DNA of 64,000 bases from Zymoseptoria tritici IPO323 (Eukaryota > Ascomycota > Dothideomycetes > Mycosphaerellales > Mycosphaerellaceae): assembly GCF_000219625.1 (NCBI RefSeq), contig NC_018207.1:930001-994000 (forward strand). Reading direction: 5' to 3'. Positions 54,255-64,000 of the stretch are shown one piece after another (within the stretch, counting starts at the first letter, position 1; the number at the start of each line of letters is the position of its first letter). The translations under genes and the position numbers were made by a program. The notes below the pieces were generated by a model. It was not told the origin of the DNA and did no database searches. It saw only the letters and a list, made by a program, of their open reading frames with translations.

Positions 54255-55935
54255 CCGACGGTATAGAAGGATTAAGGCTGGCTCGTTAAATAACTAACGC
54301 TATAACGTCGGCCTCGTGTTAATAAACCGGACTAAGGAGTCTAATTAATCCGGGCAGCTGTACTTTATCCGCAAATGCAGGTAACCGACCGGTTATTACT
54401 ACGCACCCTTATTATTACTAATGCGACTAAATGGCATATAGAGCTCTATCTCCTCGATGTAGGCTACAACCTCGTTCAGAAATTATTCGAATATCTTATT
54501 ATCTCGTCGTATAGTTGCCTCGTTCGTAACGACCGAATTTGCATAACAAGCTAACTACCCCTATTAATTTAGGGCATTAGAACGGCGACTCCTTGTCGAA
54601 TGTCTACCTTAACAATATCCCCCTCGACTACGTGCGAGCTATAGCCGGCTTTAAGAAACTTCCTAGATCCTACTTCCTTCTACGATTATATAAAACGCCT
54701 CCTTAAGAGCTGCAGAGCATAATATAGCTATAGCTGGATTAGTGGACGGATAAGGCGTTTACGCAACGACTAAGGGAGTATGCTAACCGCGCTAGCTACT
54801 ACTTCGTTATCCTACTGCGTTACCTGCGTGTTGTGATCCTTTAAGATGTAGTGCTTCTTTAAGAGCGGTATCTATCGTATAAACTGTAGACTTACTAGGT
54901 CTTTAAGTACGAGCTGTAGTTTACGTTTAAGTACCGCTTTATTTAAGCTATCGCCGAGAACCCTAAGCAGCCGCTGTCGATAGATATTTACCGTATAACG
55001 CCGGCTATTGCCCTCGAGCTAAGCTAGTTAAAGTCTAAGATTATTGCTTAGAGCATGTTAATAAAGGAGATAGTTACGCACTTCGAGGAGCGTATAAAGG
55101 AGATTAGTAAGAACGCTAATAAGGGGTTGGTCGCCGCGTTCGAAGGCGTAGTTAGTAATGCAACGCAGTCTATAGGCTCTATGTTAAAGAACGCTAGTAT
55201 TAACAACACCAGCAGCTCTGCGAGCGCCGCTATAGCGTTGCTTATGCCGTCGGTAAATGTATTAGCCGCACTAATGCTAGCCGCCGGAGTAACTCGTAGT
55301 AAGGTTAAAGCCGCCGTTTAAGCGATATAACATAGTTAAGAGCTCGTTTACGACGACACGATGCTGTCACTTAAGGATCTTCGAGCACTACTATTGTAGC
55401 CTTACGCCGACGACGAGCCCTCGTCGTCGTCCTTTACAGCCGCTATAGCTAATGCAACGTCCTTCGACAGCAGCTACTTTAACTCCTTACCGATTCGAGC
55501 AGCTATAGTAGAAGCTATAGCTCTAGCCTCGTTACTACCACGCCGTCCTGTCGGTCTAGCTCCTTATCTAGTATTTAAATACACTAAGCTAAAGGACATA
55601 ACGCTAACCGTAGTAGCGTTGTAGCGTAAGTAGTACGATAGTAAGCCTGGCCGACCGTCTGTTAAATACATAGAGCGACAACATAAGGGCAAGTAGCGCA
55701 ACGAACGACATAGAGCCCCTAAGGCCTCCGCCAACTTCTTTAGTATACGCAAGCGGATTATTAATAAAGTGCATAAGCTTGCGAGCAATCGCTTCGGTTT
55801 ACTAGTGTTAGCGATTTAACACCTTAACGAACAAGTAGTTAATAAACGCATGCCCTTACTAAACAAGCTCGCGAGCGTATTAAAGAGCGAGCAAGGGGTA
55901 GCTAAACGGAGGAAGCGCATTGCTTAACAACGATA

Positions 55936-55980
55936 GAGGCTGTAGCATTTAGTGCAGCTTGCACTAAATGCTACAGCCTC
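55936..55980. repeat. Perfect 45-bp hairpin (21-bp arms, 3-nt loop)
   Basis: The left arm 55936-55956 (GAGGCTGTAGCATTTAGTGC plus A) and the right arm 55960-55980 are exact reverse complements around the loop GCT. It starts 8 bp after the stop of the Crypton-like frame. It could be a transcription-end structure or part of the element's terminus. Confidence 0.85.
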
Positions 55981-56693
55981 CGCCGTTACTACCGCGATCG
56001 TCTGCTCTCGACAGCGGCTAGCTCCTTACTGCCTTATTAAACGTTTACAGAGCTTACGAGGGCTTTAAATTCGAGGGGTTTATAGCTAGAGGAAGGGGTT
56101 AGATCTTAGATTTGCTCTATAGCTACTATTTACGTAGTTGTCGGCGGAATATTATGAAACTTAGAGGGCTCTTAGATATTACTACAATTAACGAGCTCGT
56201 GTAATATTAAGTCCCTATGTTGTAGTATTGTTGTGTAATACACTAGTAAGGAAGTGAATTAACTATTATAATCTCTCGTCGCAATTTGGACCCTAAATTC
56301 GATGCCCAAATTCGAGCAACGCTATTGTTTACGAACACCTTCTTAATTAATGCGCAATTACCGCTCGTTAATAAATTCTAAGAATTACGCATCTATTAGA
56401 ACTGCTCGTTGCGAAACTTTTAAGCCGCACGGCGTGTTGTTAATAATTCTAGTCGTTGTGCTGTCGTCTAAGACGTAATCGAGGACGACGCCCGAGCGGT
56501 ATCCGCCAAGACATTCCTCGGCTGCACCCGTAATATTCTAGCGCCGATAACATTCCTAATACTTGTCCGTTCGTAATAATTTCTTTTTTACTAGATAGCG
56601 CTAAATTAGGCGCAAAAAATAAGCTACTATGCACTGTTGTTAGACAAAATTTAGGCTGCTGCGCGGCGCTACAATATATAACTGCTATCGGGG

Positions 56694-56784
56694 TATATTA
56701 GTCGCTTTATTAAAGTGGGGCCGTGCCCTCGGCTAAATCTGCGTTAATGAGTGCATTAATAAGCTGCACAGGGCGACTAATATA
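56694..56784. repeat. 12-bp inverted repeat near the end of the TA-rich zone
   Basis: TATATTAGTCGC at 56694-56705 is repeated in reverse complement at 56773-56784, with 67 bp between. It lies where TA-rich sequence gives way to ordinary sequence. It may be a small terminal inverted repeat; no target duplication was found. Confidence 0.5.
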
Positions 56785-56790
56785 TGCTAG

Positions 56791-57361
56791 GTAGCTACAC
56801 GAACACATGCCGAACTGGTGCAAATTGTCCATGAGTTTGCCTTGGCTCTTGAGTCCCCGCCTTCGGCTCATCAGCGTTGACAGACCGCATTGAGAAATTC
56901 GTGCATGACTCCCTGGTCGATTTCTTGCTAGCCGGTTGGAGCGAGCAGTCGAGGGAGGTCGGGCTTTGCAGACCAGTGGTAGCAACCGTGTTTCGCCGCT
57001 GGCGGCGAACTTGCGTGACTGCGTCGGGAGCTGGTGGTGCTGCACCGTAGCGACAAGGTACGATGTAGAGTAAAGATGCAGGTTGAGATCACGGAAGAGT
57101 GGATGATCGAAGGCGGGCAAGATGGTGAGATGGTCCGTGAGTTCGTGGTGACCTTGTTGAGGCTCTGCTCAACCTCAAGGCGATACGTTAATAATCACAC
57201 AATGTGTCGACTTTGTCCATTCTTCTGTGGTTCTTGCCTTTCTTCTTCTCTCTCATCTTACACACACGACACTCTCCGAAGGTGCATGGCGCTAGCGCAT
57301 GCCCCAGACAGGAACGCTGCAGCTAATTGGGCTGCGTTTTCCTCTTTCCTTTTGTGGACGA
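56791..57361. other. Unmutated spacer between transposons
   Basis: 570 bp of ordinary composition without a supported gene. It is the host sequence into which the copia element inserted; its continuation is seen at 63938-64000. Confidence 0.45.
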
Positions 57362-57366
57362 GAGCT
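57362..57366. repeat. Copia target-site duplication GAGCT, left copy
   Basis: Five bases directly before the left LTR, matching the five after the right LTR (63933-63937). The typical Ty1/copia duplication length is 5 bp. Confidence 0.85.
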
Positions 57367-57480
57367 TGTTGAAGATTATGAGCCATTAGATTGAGGAAAG
57401 AGTCTATCTACCTCTCGTGTGACATATATAGAGGTACCGATATCGGTTACCAAGGATCAGCCGAGATCCACCTTCTAACA
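57367..57480 (-). repeat. Copia LTR (3' LTR in element sense)
   Basis: 114 bp, TGTTGAAGATTATGAGCC... to ...CACCTTCTAACA on the plus strand, identical base for base to 63819-63932. It has short terminal inverted repeats TGTT/AACA. Confidence 0.96.
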
Positions 57481-57487
57481 CTCCCAC
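57481..57487 (-). promoter_or_regulatory. Polypurine tract of the copia element
   Basis: In element sense the bases just before the 3' LTR are GTGGGAG, a short purine-rich run like those that prime plus-strand synthesis in copia elements. Confidence 0.6.
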
Positions 57488-57631
57488 TTAACCGATAATC
57501 GGTTACAATCATAACTCCAACGCCTGTAACTCCCACTGAAAACCTGGTGCTCTCGTTAAAAACCCTTCTTATGGCTAGTGAGTCAAGGGAAAAGAGTAGC
57601 AGCCCGCCGAGCCTGAGTCGCTCATTGTGCC

Positions 57632-60600
57632 TCACTGTGCATCCTCGCACCTTCGTCTCCAAAACATTGCCCTCACTTCCTTCTTCGCTCCCTTCGTCAA
57701 TCTGTCCGCGTTCAATCCACAGACCCCCAATCCTTCCGTGTGGTAGATAAAAGTCCCTTTGTCCAGTGCCTTAGTGAAGATATCCGCCGTGTTCTTTGGT
57801 CCAGCAATGTGATCTAATTTGATAAGTCCTTCATTAACCTGTTGTCGGGTGTAGTGATATTAAACTCGGAAGTGTTTGGTCCTTTCGTGCATCTCCGGGT
57901 TGTTGGCGATCCTGATAGCGCTTTAATTGTCGACATTGATTCGAATGTATTCCTGAGGGTGTCTAAGGTAGCCGAGCATTTAACGAAGCTAGGTAGCCTC
58001 TCGAACAGCGTAGTGAAGAGTAGTGTACTCCGCTTCTGCGGTTGACAGTGCAACAGTAGTCTGTTTCTTACATCTCCAGCTAACGGTAGTGCCACCGATA
58101 GTGAAAACGTAGCCACTAATTGACTTGCTGTCATGTCGCTGTCCAGCGAATTCAGCGTCACTAAATCCGAGTACCCTGTCGTCTCTTCCTCCGTACTCGA
58201 GCCTATAGTCTAGTGTTCCGAGAAGGTATTTGAGGATCCTTTTGACCTGTTCTATATGCTGCTTTGTTGGGTTGGAGCAATATCGGCTGGCTATAGAGAC
58301 ACTAAATGCCAGGTCTGGTCGGGTTCCTAGCATCGCGTACATCAAAGAGCCGACTATTGACTGGTATTTCAAACGCTCTGCGTCTGTTGCGACGTGTCCT
58401 TCAGGCGCAGGCTCCCAGCGGACTCTAGTAATGTAGGGTGTTAAAGTCGGATTCGCATCGGCTAGTCCGAACTTCTCCATCATTGTACGCAGGTGAGCTG
58501 TTTGTGTTAGTTTGATCTTACTATCGCACCGTTTAATGCTAATGCCGAGAAAGAAGTTGCATTCTCCTATGTCCTTTATCTGGAACTGTCGCTAAAGGTC
58601 AGCCTTTAATTAGTTGATTTCTTCGAGATTTGGTCCTGCAATTAGTAGGTTATCAACGTATGCTAGAATTAATGTCTCGCCCTTCTTGAACATAGCATGA
58701 TCGTGAGGGCACGATTCATATCCTAGAGCACGCAGAGACTTCGTTAATGTCTGATACCAGATTCTCGGTGCTTGTTTCAATCCGTAAAGGGCCTTCTTTA
58801 GCTTGCAGACTTTTCCGCGTTGTTCGTATCCAGGTGGTAGTTCAACGTAGATGTCGGCATCAATGTCCCCGTAGAGAAACGCTGTCTTGACATCTATTTG
58901 ATGTACATGCCAGTTGTTCTTTGCGGCCAAGGCGAACATAATGCGATAACTCATCGGTTTCACTACCGCGGCGAACGTTTCGGAGAAGTTAATTCCTTCC
59001 TGTTGCTCGAAGCCGCGCACGACCTAACGCGCCTTGTAGCGCTCAATCTTTCCATCAACTCCTCGTTTGAGAGTGAAGACCCATTTGCCAGACAGCGCAC
59101 GCGATTTGATAGTTCCAATGTCCACGATCTCCCAGGTGTCGTTATCAATTAGTGACTGATATTCCTCTTTGATCGCTTTGTCCTATTGTTCACAATGAGG
59201 AGACGACCGCGCCTGATCCCGAGTCTTTGGTGCAATAGGATCATCTTCTGATAGTTGTGCGTGTATCAAAATCGCTTCATCTCGTCGCTCATTCAGGTCG
59301 TCGGGTAGGTCAGTTAGTGGGTTGTCAGGGTTATACTCTTGTGCGAGCATCACAAGGATTTCCTTCGCTTCGTTGGAGATGCCAGAGTCGGTTTGATCTT
59401 CAATTTCAATCTTAAGGGTTAGTTCATTCGCGTTCTCTCGATTTGACGCATAGAAGATTGGTATTGAATCTTTTGAGCGAATGCCGGTGCACATAAAGTT
59501 GAACATTGGTGCCCACTGTTTCGATGGTATTAATGGCAGGGTCGGGTTCTGGGGTACCCAAATTGGCGTTGGTCCTCCATTCGGAGGAGGTAGTTAAAGG
59601 CGTAAGTTTAGTGCAGGATCGTTATGCAATTAAAGGAGAGGTTGTCTCGTCGGTGGAACAGGACCTGTTGGAGGAGGACGGACAGCGATAGGCTGCATAG
59701 GATTGGATAAGATGTCGTTTGGTAGTCGCTTGTGCTTCTCCCACTCAATCCAGGCAGCCTGAGCTTCAGAAATTCCAGTGCTATAGTTCTCGGTAATGTT
59801 TGGTATAATCTCCTCGATTGCGTCCGGTGCATCCACGTTCGCACTAATCGGAGGTAGCTGAACAGGCATTTCAAGCGTCTTCGTGTCTAGCCGCATATCC
59901 TTATCAAACAGCACGTCCCGTGCACGTTCAATCTTTCCTGAGATCGGGTCCCAGAGTCGAAAGAGATTCGTTCCCTTAAAGCCTACCAAGATACGTAGAT
60001 AAGCACGTTCATCGTACTTCTTAGGGAACTTCTTCTTTAGTACCAGCTTATATGCGCGGCAGCCGACACGTCGCATCCAATTAATTTCGGGGATGTTGCC
60101 TGTCTAGCATTCAAAGGGCGTTTTCATGTTCTTTAACGAGGAGGTTGGTAACCGGTTGTTAATAAAGACCGCGGCACGAAGCAGTTCGGGCTACAGTCGG
60201 TTGTCGAGCGCACCGTCCCATTTCATGCATCGAATGATGTTCCACAGCGTTTGATGCTTTCTTTCGACCACACCGTTTTGTGCAGGTTCGTACGGCGCTG
60301 AAATAGAGAACTCAACTCCCACTCGACGCGCAAGGTTAGCGGCTATCTAAGTGAACTCAGAGCCGCTATCAGTCCTGATATGTCGGACAATCGCATCGCA
60401 CTCTCGCAGCCTGCGCAGTTCAAAGTCGCGATACGCCCTCGCTACTTCATCGGCTTCCTTCGTCTTGAGTGTGTACATCCATGAATATCGAGTCAAATCA
60501 TCCACAAGCAGTAGGTAATATCTCTCGCCTGTGTTTGATAACGGCAGTGGTCCTCCCAAATCCATATGTATTTTCCCGCACTTTGAATCAGCGCGTATTG

Positions 60601-63322
60601 GTTCTGAGGTTGGAAAACGCTGCTTCGCCTTCATGTGCCGACAGGATTCACAGACGAAGTCGCTATCGATGAACTTAATGCCCAATCTCTTAAGATGATC
60701 ACGCAATTGAGTAACACCGATATGACCTAGCCGCTGATGCCACACATGAATAGGTAGGATATTTGATGTCCTCGCGTTAAAACACGCTACTGAGAAGAAG
60801 AAATCCGGCCTGTCTACACATCTCTCACCCTAGGTAGAAAGGAAGGACCTTGCTACCGACATGTCTAGTTTCCAGAGGTTTCCGATTTGAGTGCCTGTCG
60901 CAATCATTCGCTGAGACTCCTCGTGCTTAATTTCACAGTGTCCTTTCAAGAACTTCGTACTTGTGCCACCACTGTTCAATCGTCCAACGGACAGGAGGTT
61001 GATGCTCATTTAAGGGACGTAGCACACCTTTGGTAGGATTAACTTATGAGCTCCATTAGGATGATGAACCACAAGCGTTACTCTCCCGACTCCGAGGATT
61101 TGAAAACCAGTGCCTGCGCCTATAATATTGACAGGGTTAATTTCTTCATACTTATCAAAACATAAGAGATCATTGCAGAGGTGCTCCTCCGCTCCAGAGT
61201 CCACGATCCAGTCATTCTCGCGTAGGTTGAATTTCGTAATGTGTGCTTTTGTAGTCGCTGGTGCCTTTGGGTTAACTTGTCGGTACGCAGCTAAGAATGC
61301 AGGACACGAGTTTGATAGGAAAATCGTTTGATTCTCTGGGCGGAGGCCCGCTAGTCAGCTCCTGTCGGTAAAGGTAACCGTGCTGTCAGCGAAATTGCTA
61401 ACTACACCGCCTGCAAAATTAACGTGACGTCCAATCGTAGGACCACTCGGCATCTGCGGTTCAGGTCCAACATCGCCCTCTGTTGTCGTCAAAAATTGTT
61501 GACGACAGGGATGCATCGACGTTGAATTTGATCCAGACGCAGGCGTTCCAGACCTAGGCCCGAGAGTTTCCTTCCAAGTTCCGTTCTCGATCTTACGCTT
61601 CTTCATTTCTTGATACAAAGTGTCGTTCTGTTTGAAGCAAGTACCGTTGGTGTGACCGGTGTGTTGCACACCGTTCACTTTCCATTGACACGGAGCGTTG
61701 GCAGGACCCATTAATTGACCAAGGACTTGTTAACCAGCGCCAGCGCCGGCAGGTCGCTAGTTTTGACCAAAGGCTTAACCGTGCGTTCTCTTCTTTTCAT
61801 TTGCCCTCCACACAGCGAATGCGCGCATGTCTTCAAGGCTCCCAGTCTCATTTCCTCGCACACTGTTCTAGTGATTCTCGGCTCGTGAGGTTAGCTCATC
61901 AAACGTGAGTTTAACGAGCGCTCCACGAGTTGCAAAGCTTCCAACTTCAAAGGAAGCGCTCAAGTTCCTCTTGAATTCAGCGAAGTGAGGCCTAAGTGCC
62001 TTAATAAAGTAGAAGCACCTGCGGTCTTCCTCAGACCATGGAAGTGACCCCCGCAATCGAGTCTAGTTACTGAATCGTTTGTTGAATTCTCGGAGGAACG
62101 AGGGGAAGTCCTTTGCCATATTAAAGCGATAGCTTGTCATCTGGTCGTACTTGATGAGCGCTGTTTCAATGCCGGTGGAAGTGCTTTTAACATCGAGAAT
62201 TTTCAATGCTTCCTGCACCGTTTCGCAGTTAACAACTTTGTCCTGCATGTGCTGTACGCATGAAGATTGGATAAAGCCTAGCAATGATTCATTCTTTCCA
62301 TGCCAATCTGCCATTGAAAGCATGTATGCATTTACTTCTTCAGGTTCCAACTCTTCACGTTCTTCGTTTGACAGAGGAATCGGCTCTGGCTCGATTCCCA
62401 GAAAGAAATCGATGATGCCCGCCTGTCGGCAGGCGATTTTGATGGAGTTATACCAGTCATTGTAGTTCCCCGAGCCATCTAGCTTTTTCACTTCACTAAA
62501 GTTCTTCGCGTCGATAGCAGCCTTCTTCTTCGTTTGACGATAGAGAAGGGATCCGGTCGTCAAGAGGGTAACTCGACGTGCCGGTGGTGGTGGTGGTGGT
62601 GGTGGTGCGGGTGCTGCGCGAGCAGCTCGTCTTGGAGGCATAGTAGTTGTATATGTTACTCCACCGATGGGAGCAGATGCGAAGCGACGAGTGGTTTCGT
62701 CTCGGATGGGTGAGGGTTCCCTCGAGACTGGTGGGATAGTGCGTGATTCGTCGTCGGTGACTCCGTAGAGATCGTCTTCGTCGCCTTTGTTGTTTTCACC
62801 AGTTGTCTCTGGGACCGAGTTTACCTTGGTCTAAGGTGTCTCTTCTTCTTCCGCTTCTTCTTCCGCTTCTTTAGCTCGTGCTGCAGCTCGTCGCTCTTTC
62901 TTTGCTTTCTTTCGTGCTGCCTTTGAAGGGCGTGGTGAATCGGTAGTTGAAGTAGTTGTAGCCTCGGTACGGCGCTTAGATTTCAGATTTTTTGGTGGGT
63001 GTACAGAATTTTCATCGCCTTGCACCCCTTCAGTCGAGACTGGAATTGTGTTGCCGTCCATGTCGATGTCGTCGAACGTGCGTCTTGGGATAGTTTCACC
63101 TCCGTTCTCGAGTGATGAGAACGTCTTTTGTTGCTTATTAGCGAGTGCAGTCCTTCGTTGTTCGGCAATCAACTTCTGGGTCTCTCTCGCTCGTCGTTCA
63201 GCAGCCTTAGCACGGAGTTTCTCTTCTCGCTTCTTGTCTCGGTACTTTTGACTAGAGTCTCTTTGTGATTGTAATCGAATAGCGCGTGCTTCAGGTGTTT
63301 CGCTAATTAGTGCCTTTGCCAT
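57632..63322 (-). pseudogene. Copia gag-pol polyprotein frame with 22 in-frame stops
   Basis: One reading frame of 5691 nt (1896 codons plus the final TGA) runs from MAKALISETPEA to the end with no frameshift. Gag comes first (basic coil, a Pro-rich run, then KKLDGSGNYNDWYNSIK). Next is a C/H-rich knuckle (CQWKVNGVQHTGHTNGTC), protease (DWIVDSGAEEHLCND), and integrase (WHQRLGHIG; catalytic region with RHIRTDSGSEF and NGVVERKHQTLW). Reverse transcriptase (VHQIDVKTAFLYGDID) and RNase H (FSDAEFAGQRHDS, STAEAEYTTLHYA) follow. Internal stops read by me: 12 TAG, 9 TAA and one TGA, mostly where the family has Gln or Trp. The reverse transcriptase box reads YVDN instead of YVDD. Not functional in cis. 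Confidence 0.9.
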
Positions 63323-63806
63323 CGTTTTTAAGTCTCGCAGTGCATAGAAGGAAAAAAGGAGTCGCAGAGCCACGTGTTAAGAGAAAACCTCTCGCCAAGA
63401 TCATGGAACCATCAACTTTAATAAAGTATTGATTAACATTTGATTAATCGTCAGAAGCCGTCAGGTTTTCAGAAAACGCAACGTGTTACTACCGAGCAAC
63501 CGGTATTTTTGAAGAGTGTCCCCAGTGCGTTGTACTCGGTGCATTAAAAAGGTTCGGCCTGTCTTGAAACACGGACCAAGGAGTCTAATGATCAAGCGTG
63601 AGGAAATCCAAGAGGGCAGCATTGTGCCATTGAATACCGTAACCAGCTGAGTTTCATGGGACATAGGACAGAGACCACGGAGCTCGAAGACCTCAATGTC
63701 TAGGACTTAACACTAAGACTTGATATCGTTGATATCATTCATTCATGAGGCTCATAATCGTTGAAATACAAGTTATTTGGCTATTGAAGCCGCGGAAGCA
63801 CTGCCC
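63323..63806 (-). other. Copia 5' leader
   Basis: About 0.48 kb between primer site and gag start, without a long frame in element sense. It contains GGCTCATAATCGTTGAA at 63749-63765 (plus strand), a near-copy of the primer-site/LTR junction. Confidence 0.5.
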
Positions 63807-63818
63807 GGGCTCATAACC
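63807..63818 (-). promoter_or_regulatory. Primer-binding site: initiator tRNA-Met anticodon arm
   Basis: Directly next to the 5' LTR. The plus strand reads GGGCTCATAACC, the anticodon-arm sequence of eukaryotic initiator tRNA-Met (CAT anticodon in the middle), so the element RNA carries the complement. Priming from an internal tRNA end rather than the 3' CCA end is known for Drosophila copia and relatives (half-tRNA primer). tRNA identity is from memory of iMet sequences. Confidence 0.75.
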
Positions 63819-63932
63819 TGTTGAAGATTATGAGCCATTAGATTGAGGAAAGAGTCTATCTACCTCTCGTGTGACATATATAGAGGTACCGATATCGGTT
63901 ACCAAGGATCAGCCGAGATCCACCTTCTAACA
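63819..63932 (-). repeat. Copia LTR (5' LTR in element sense)
   Basis: 114 bp, identical to 57367-57480 and followed on the plus strand by the GAGCT target duplication. Promoter signals would be read on the minus strand; CATATATAG in plus (CTATATATG in sense) is a possible TATA element. Confidence 0.96.
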
Positions 63933-63937
63933 GAGCT
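63933..63937. repeat. Copia target-site duplication GAGCT, right copy
   Basis: Five bases directly after the right LTR, identical to 57362-57366. Confidence 0.85.
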
Positions 63938-64000
63938 GGGGCGGGAAAGGCGCTGGCCGTAGTGTATCCGAGGTCCAAGCTCTTAAGTACCAATTGGCAA

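Larger units (their letters stand above)
51935..55927 (+). pseudogene. Crypton/Ndc10-like tyrosine recombinase gene, full of stops
   Basis: A spliced frame can be followed from ATG 51935 to TAA 55925-55927 (about 809 codons). Introns are 52055-52093, 52406-52478 (gtaagt, gctaac, ccag) and 53122-54572 (gtaagt, gctaac, tttag). No frameshift is needed, but many in-frame TAG/TAA occur and I saw no TGA. Family features: TKDAYDSRIKEF and FTDGDTVTKNKAVFFL at the N-terminus, RYFLLVRGDNIRNADL in the Ndc10-like core, and THAGRVAAAQEAENL with the recombinase HxxR. The Tyr of VYLNNIPLDYVRAIAGF fits the nucleophile position. The C-terminus (RHRAPKASANFFSIRKRII) resembles GCR1_C DNA-binding domains. Several stops fall where the family has Trp or Gln. 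It is inactive as it stands. Confidence 0.75.
51561..56790. other. RIP-like mutated transposon zone
   Basis: This 5.2-kb block has a very high TpA content with clustered TAG/TAA in every frame, unlike the genes on the left and the sequence after 56790. It contains the Crypton-like pseudogene, the nested retroposon and a hairpin. The parts outside them (51561-51934 and 55981-56790) hold no frame I can assign; they are probably non-coding element ends or other decayed repeats. RIP (C-to-T at CpA on either strand) is the standard explanation in this fungal group. Confidence 0.7.
57367..63932 (-). mobile_element. Full-length Ty1/copia LTR retrotransposon
   Basis: The element is 6566 bp, bounded by two identical 114-bp LTRs (57367-57480 and 63819-63932, TGTT...AACA) and by the target duplication GAGCT at 57362-57366 and 63933-63937. 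Sense is the minus strand: primer site next to the right-hand LTR, then a 5' leader of about 0.5 kb, the gag-pol frame, a short 3' region and a purine-rich tract next to the left-hand LTR. Domain order is Gag, protease, integrase, reverse transcriptase, RNase H, i.e. Ty1/copia. Identical LTRs imply recent insertion. The coding frame is dead (see the pseudogene entry). Confidence 0.95.

Noticed and set aside
51935..63322. TAG/TAA read as glutamine (a variant genetic code)
   Set aside because: Both transposon frames have TAG/TAA at Gln-like sites, but host genes here end normally at TAG, TAA and TGA (for example UBC9, RPS23 and the MFS gene at TAG). Several transposon stops fall where the family has Trp, and one is TGA. 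RIP explains the pattern without recoding.

Overview
The window is nuclear DNA of a filamentous ascomycete (Pezizomycotina), probably a dothideomycete. Short GT-AG introns (about 50-150 bp), a PalA/Rim20 protein, a Zn2Cys6 regulator, a DAL5-type transporter, a fungal P450 and repeat-induced point mutation (RIP)-type decay of transposons all point there. The class-level placement is inference from general resemblance, not from a marker gene.

From 1 to about 51.5 kb the window is gene-dense, compact and on both strands. In order it holds a DENN-C1 GEF-like protein, dihydrofolate synthetase (FOL3 type), an acidic hypothetical protein, PEX19, UBC9, an ABC1/ADCK mitochondrial kinase-like protein (MCP2 type), a degenerate repeat field, a Zn2Cys6 regulator fused to a hexapeptide acetyltransferase, mitochondrial uL3, ALG10, PSF2, a candidate small secreted protein, MPP10, a P450, a DAL5-type MFS transporter, a hypothetical protein with an 11-nt first coding exon, ribosomal protein S23, an SCP-x-type thiolase, a spliced 61-residue secreted Cys protein, copper chaperone ATX1, PalA/RIM20, a PPR protein and spliceosomal cwf18. 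Most are unlinked housekeeping functions. The only pair that might act together is the convergent P450 and MFS transporter.

From about 51.6 kb the sequence changes to a transposon graveyard. A plus-strand Crypton/Ndc10-like tyrosine-recombinase gene (51935-55927) can be read in one spliced frame, but it carries many in-frame TAG/TAA codons. Its long third intron holds a 788-bp retroposon bounded by a 14-bp target duplication and ending in an AAAC-rich tail. A perfect 45-bp hairpin follows the gene. After about 570 bp of ordinary-looking sequence comes a structurally complete Ty1/copia element on the minus strand (57367-63932). It has identical 114-bp LTRs, a 5-bp target duplication, a primer site matching the anticodon arm of initiator tRNA-Met, and a single 5691-nt polyprotein frame with no frameshift. 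That frame is broken by 22 stops and has an Asp-to-Asn change in the reverse transcriptase active site.

The most notable items are the regulator-acetyltransferase fusion, the nested Crypton/retroposon, the intact-looking but dead copia element with its LTR/primer-site hairpin, and two small secreted proteins. No CRISPR array, rRNA or convincing tRNA gene was seen.
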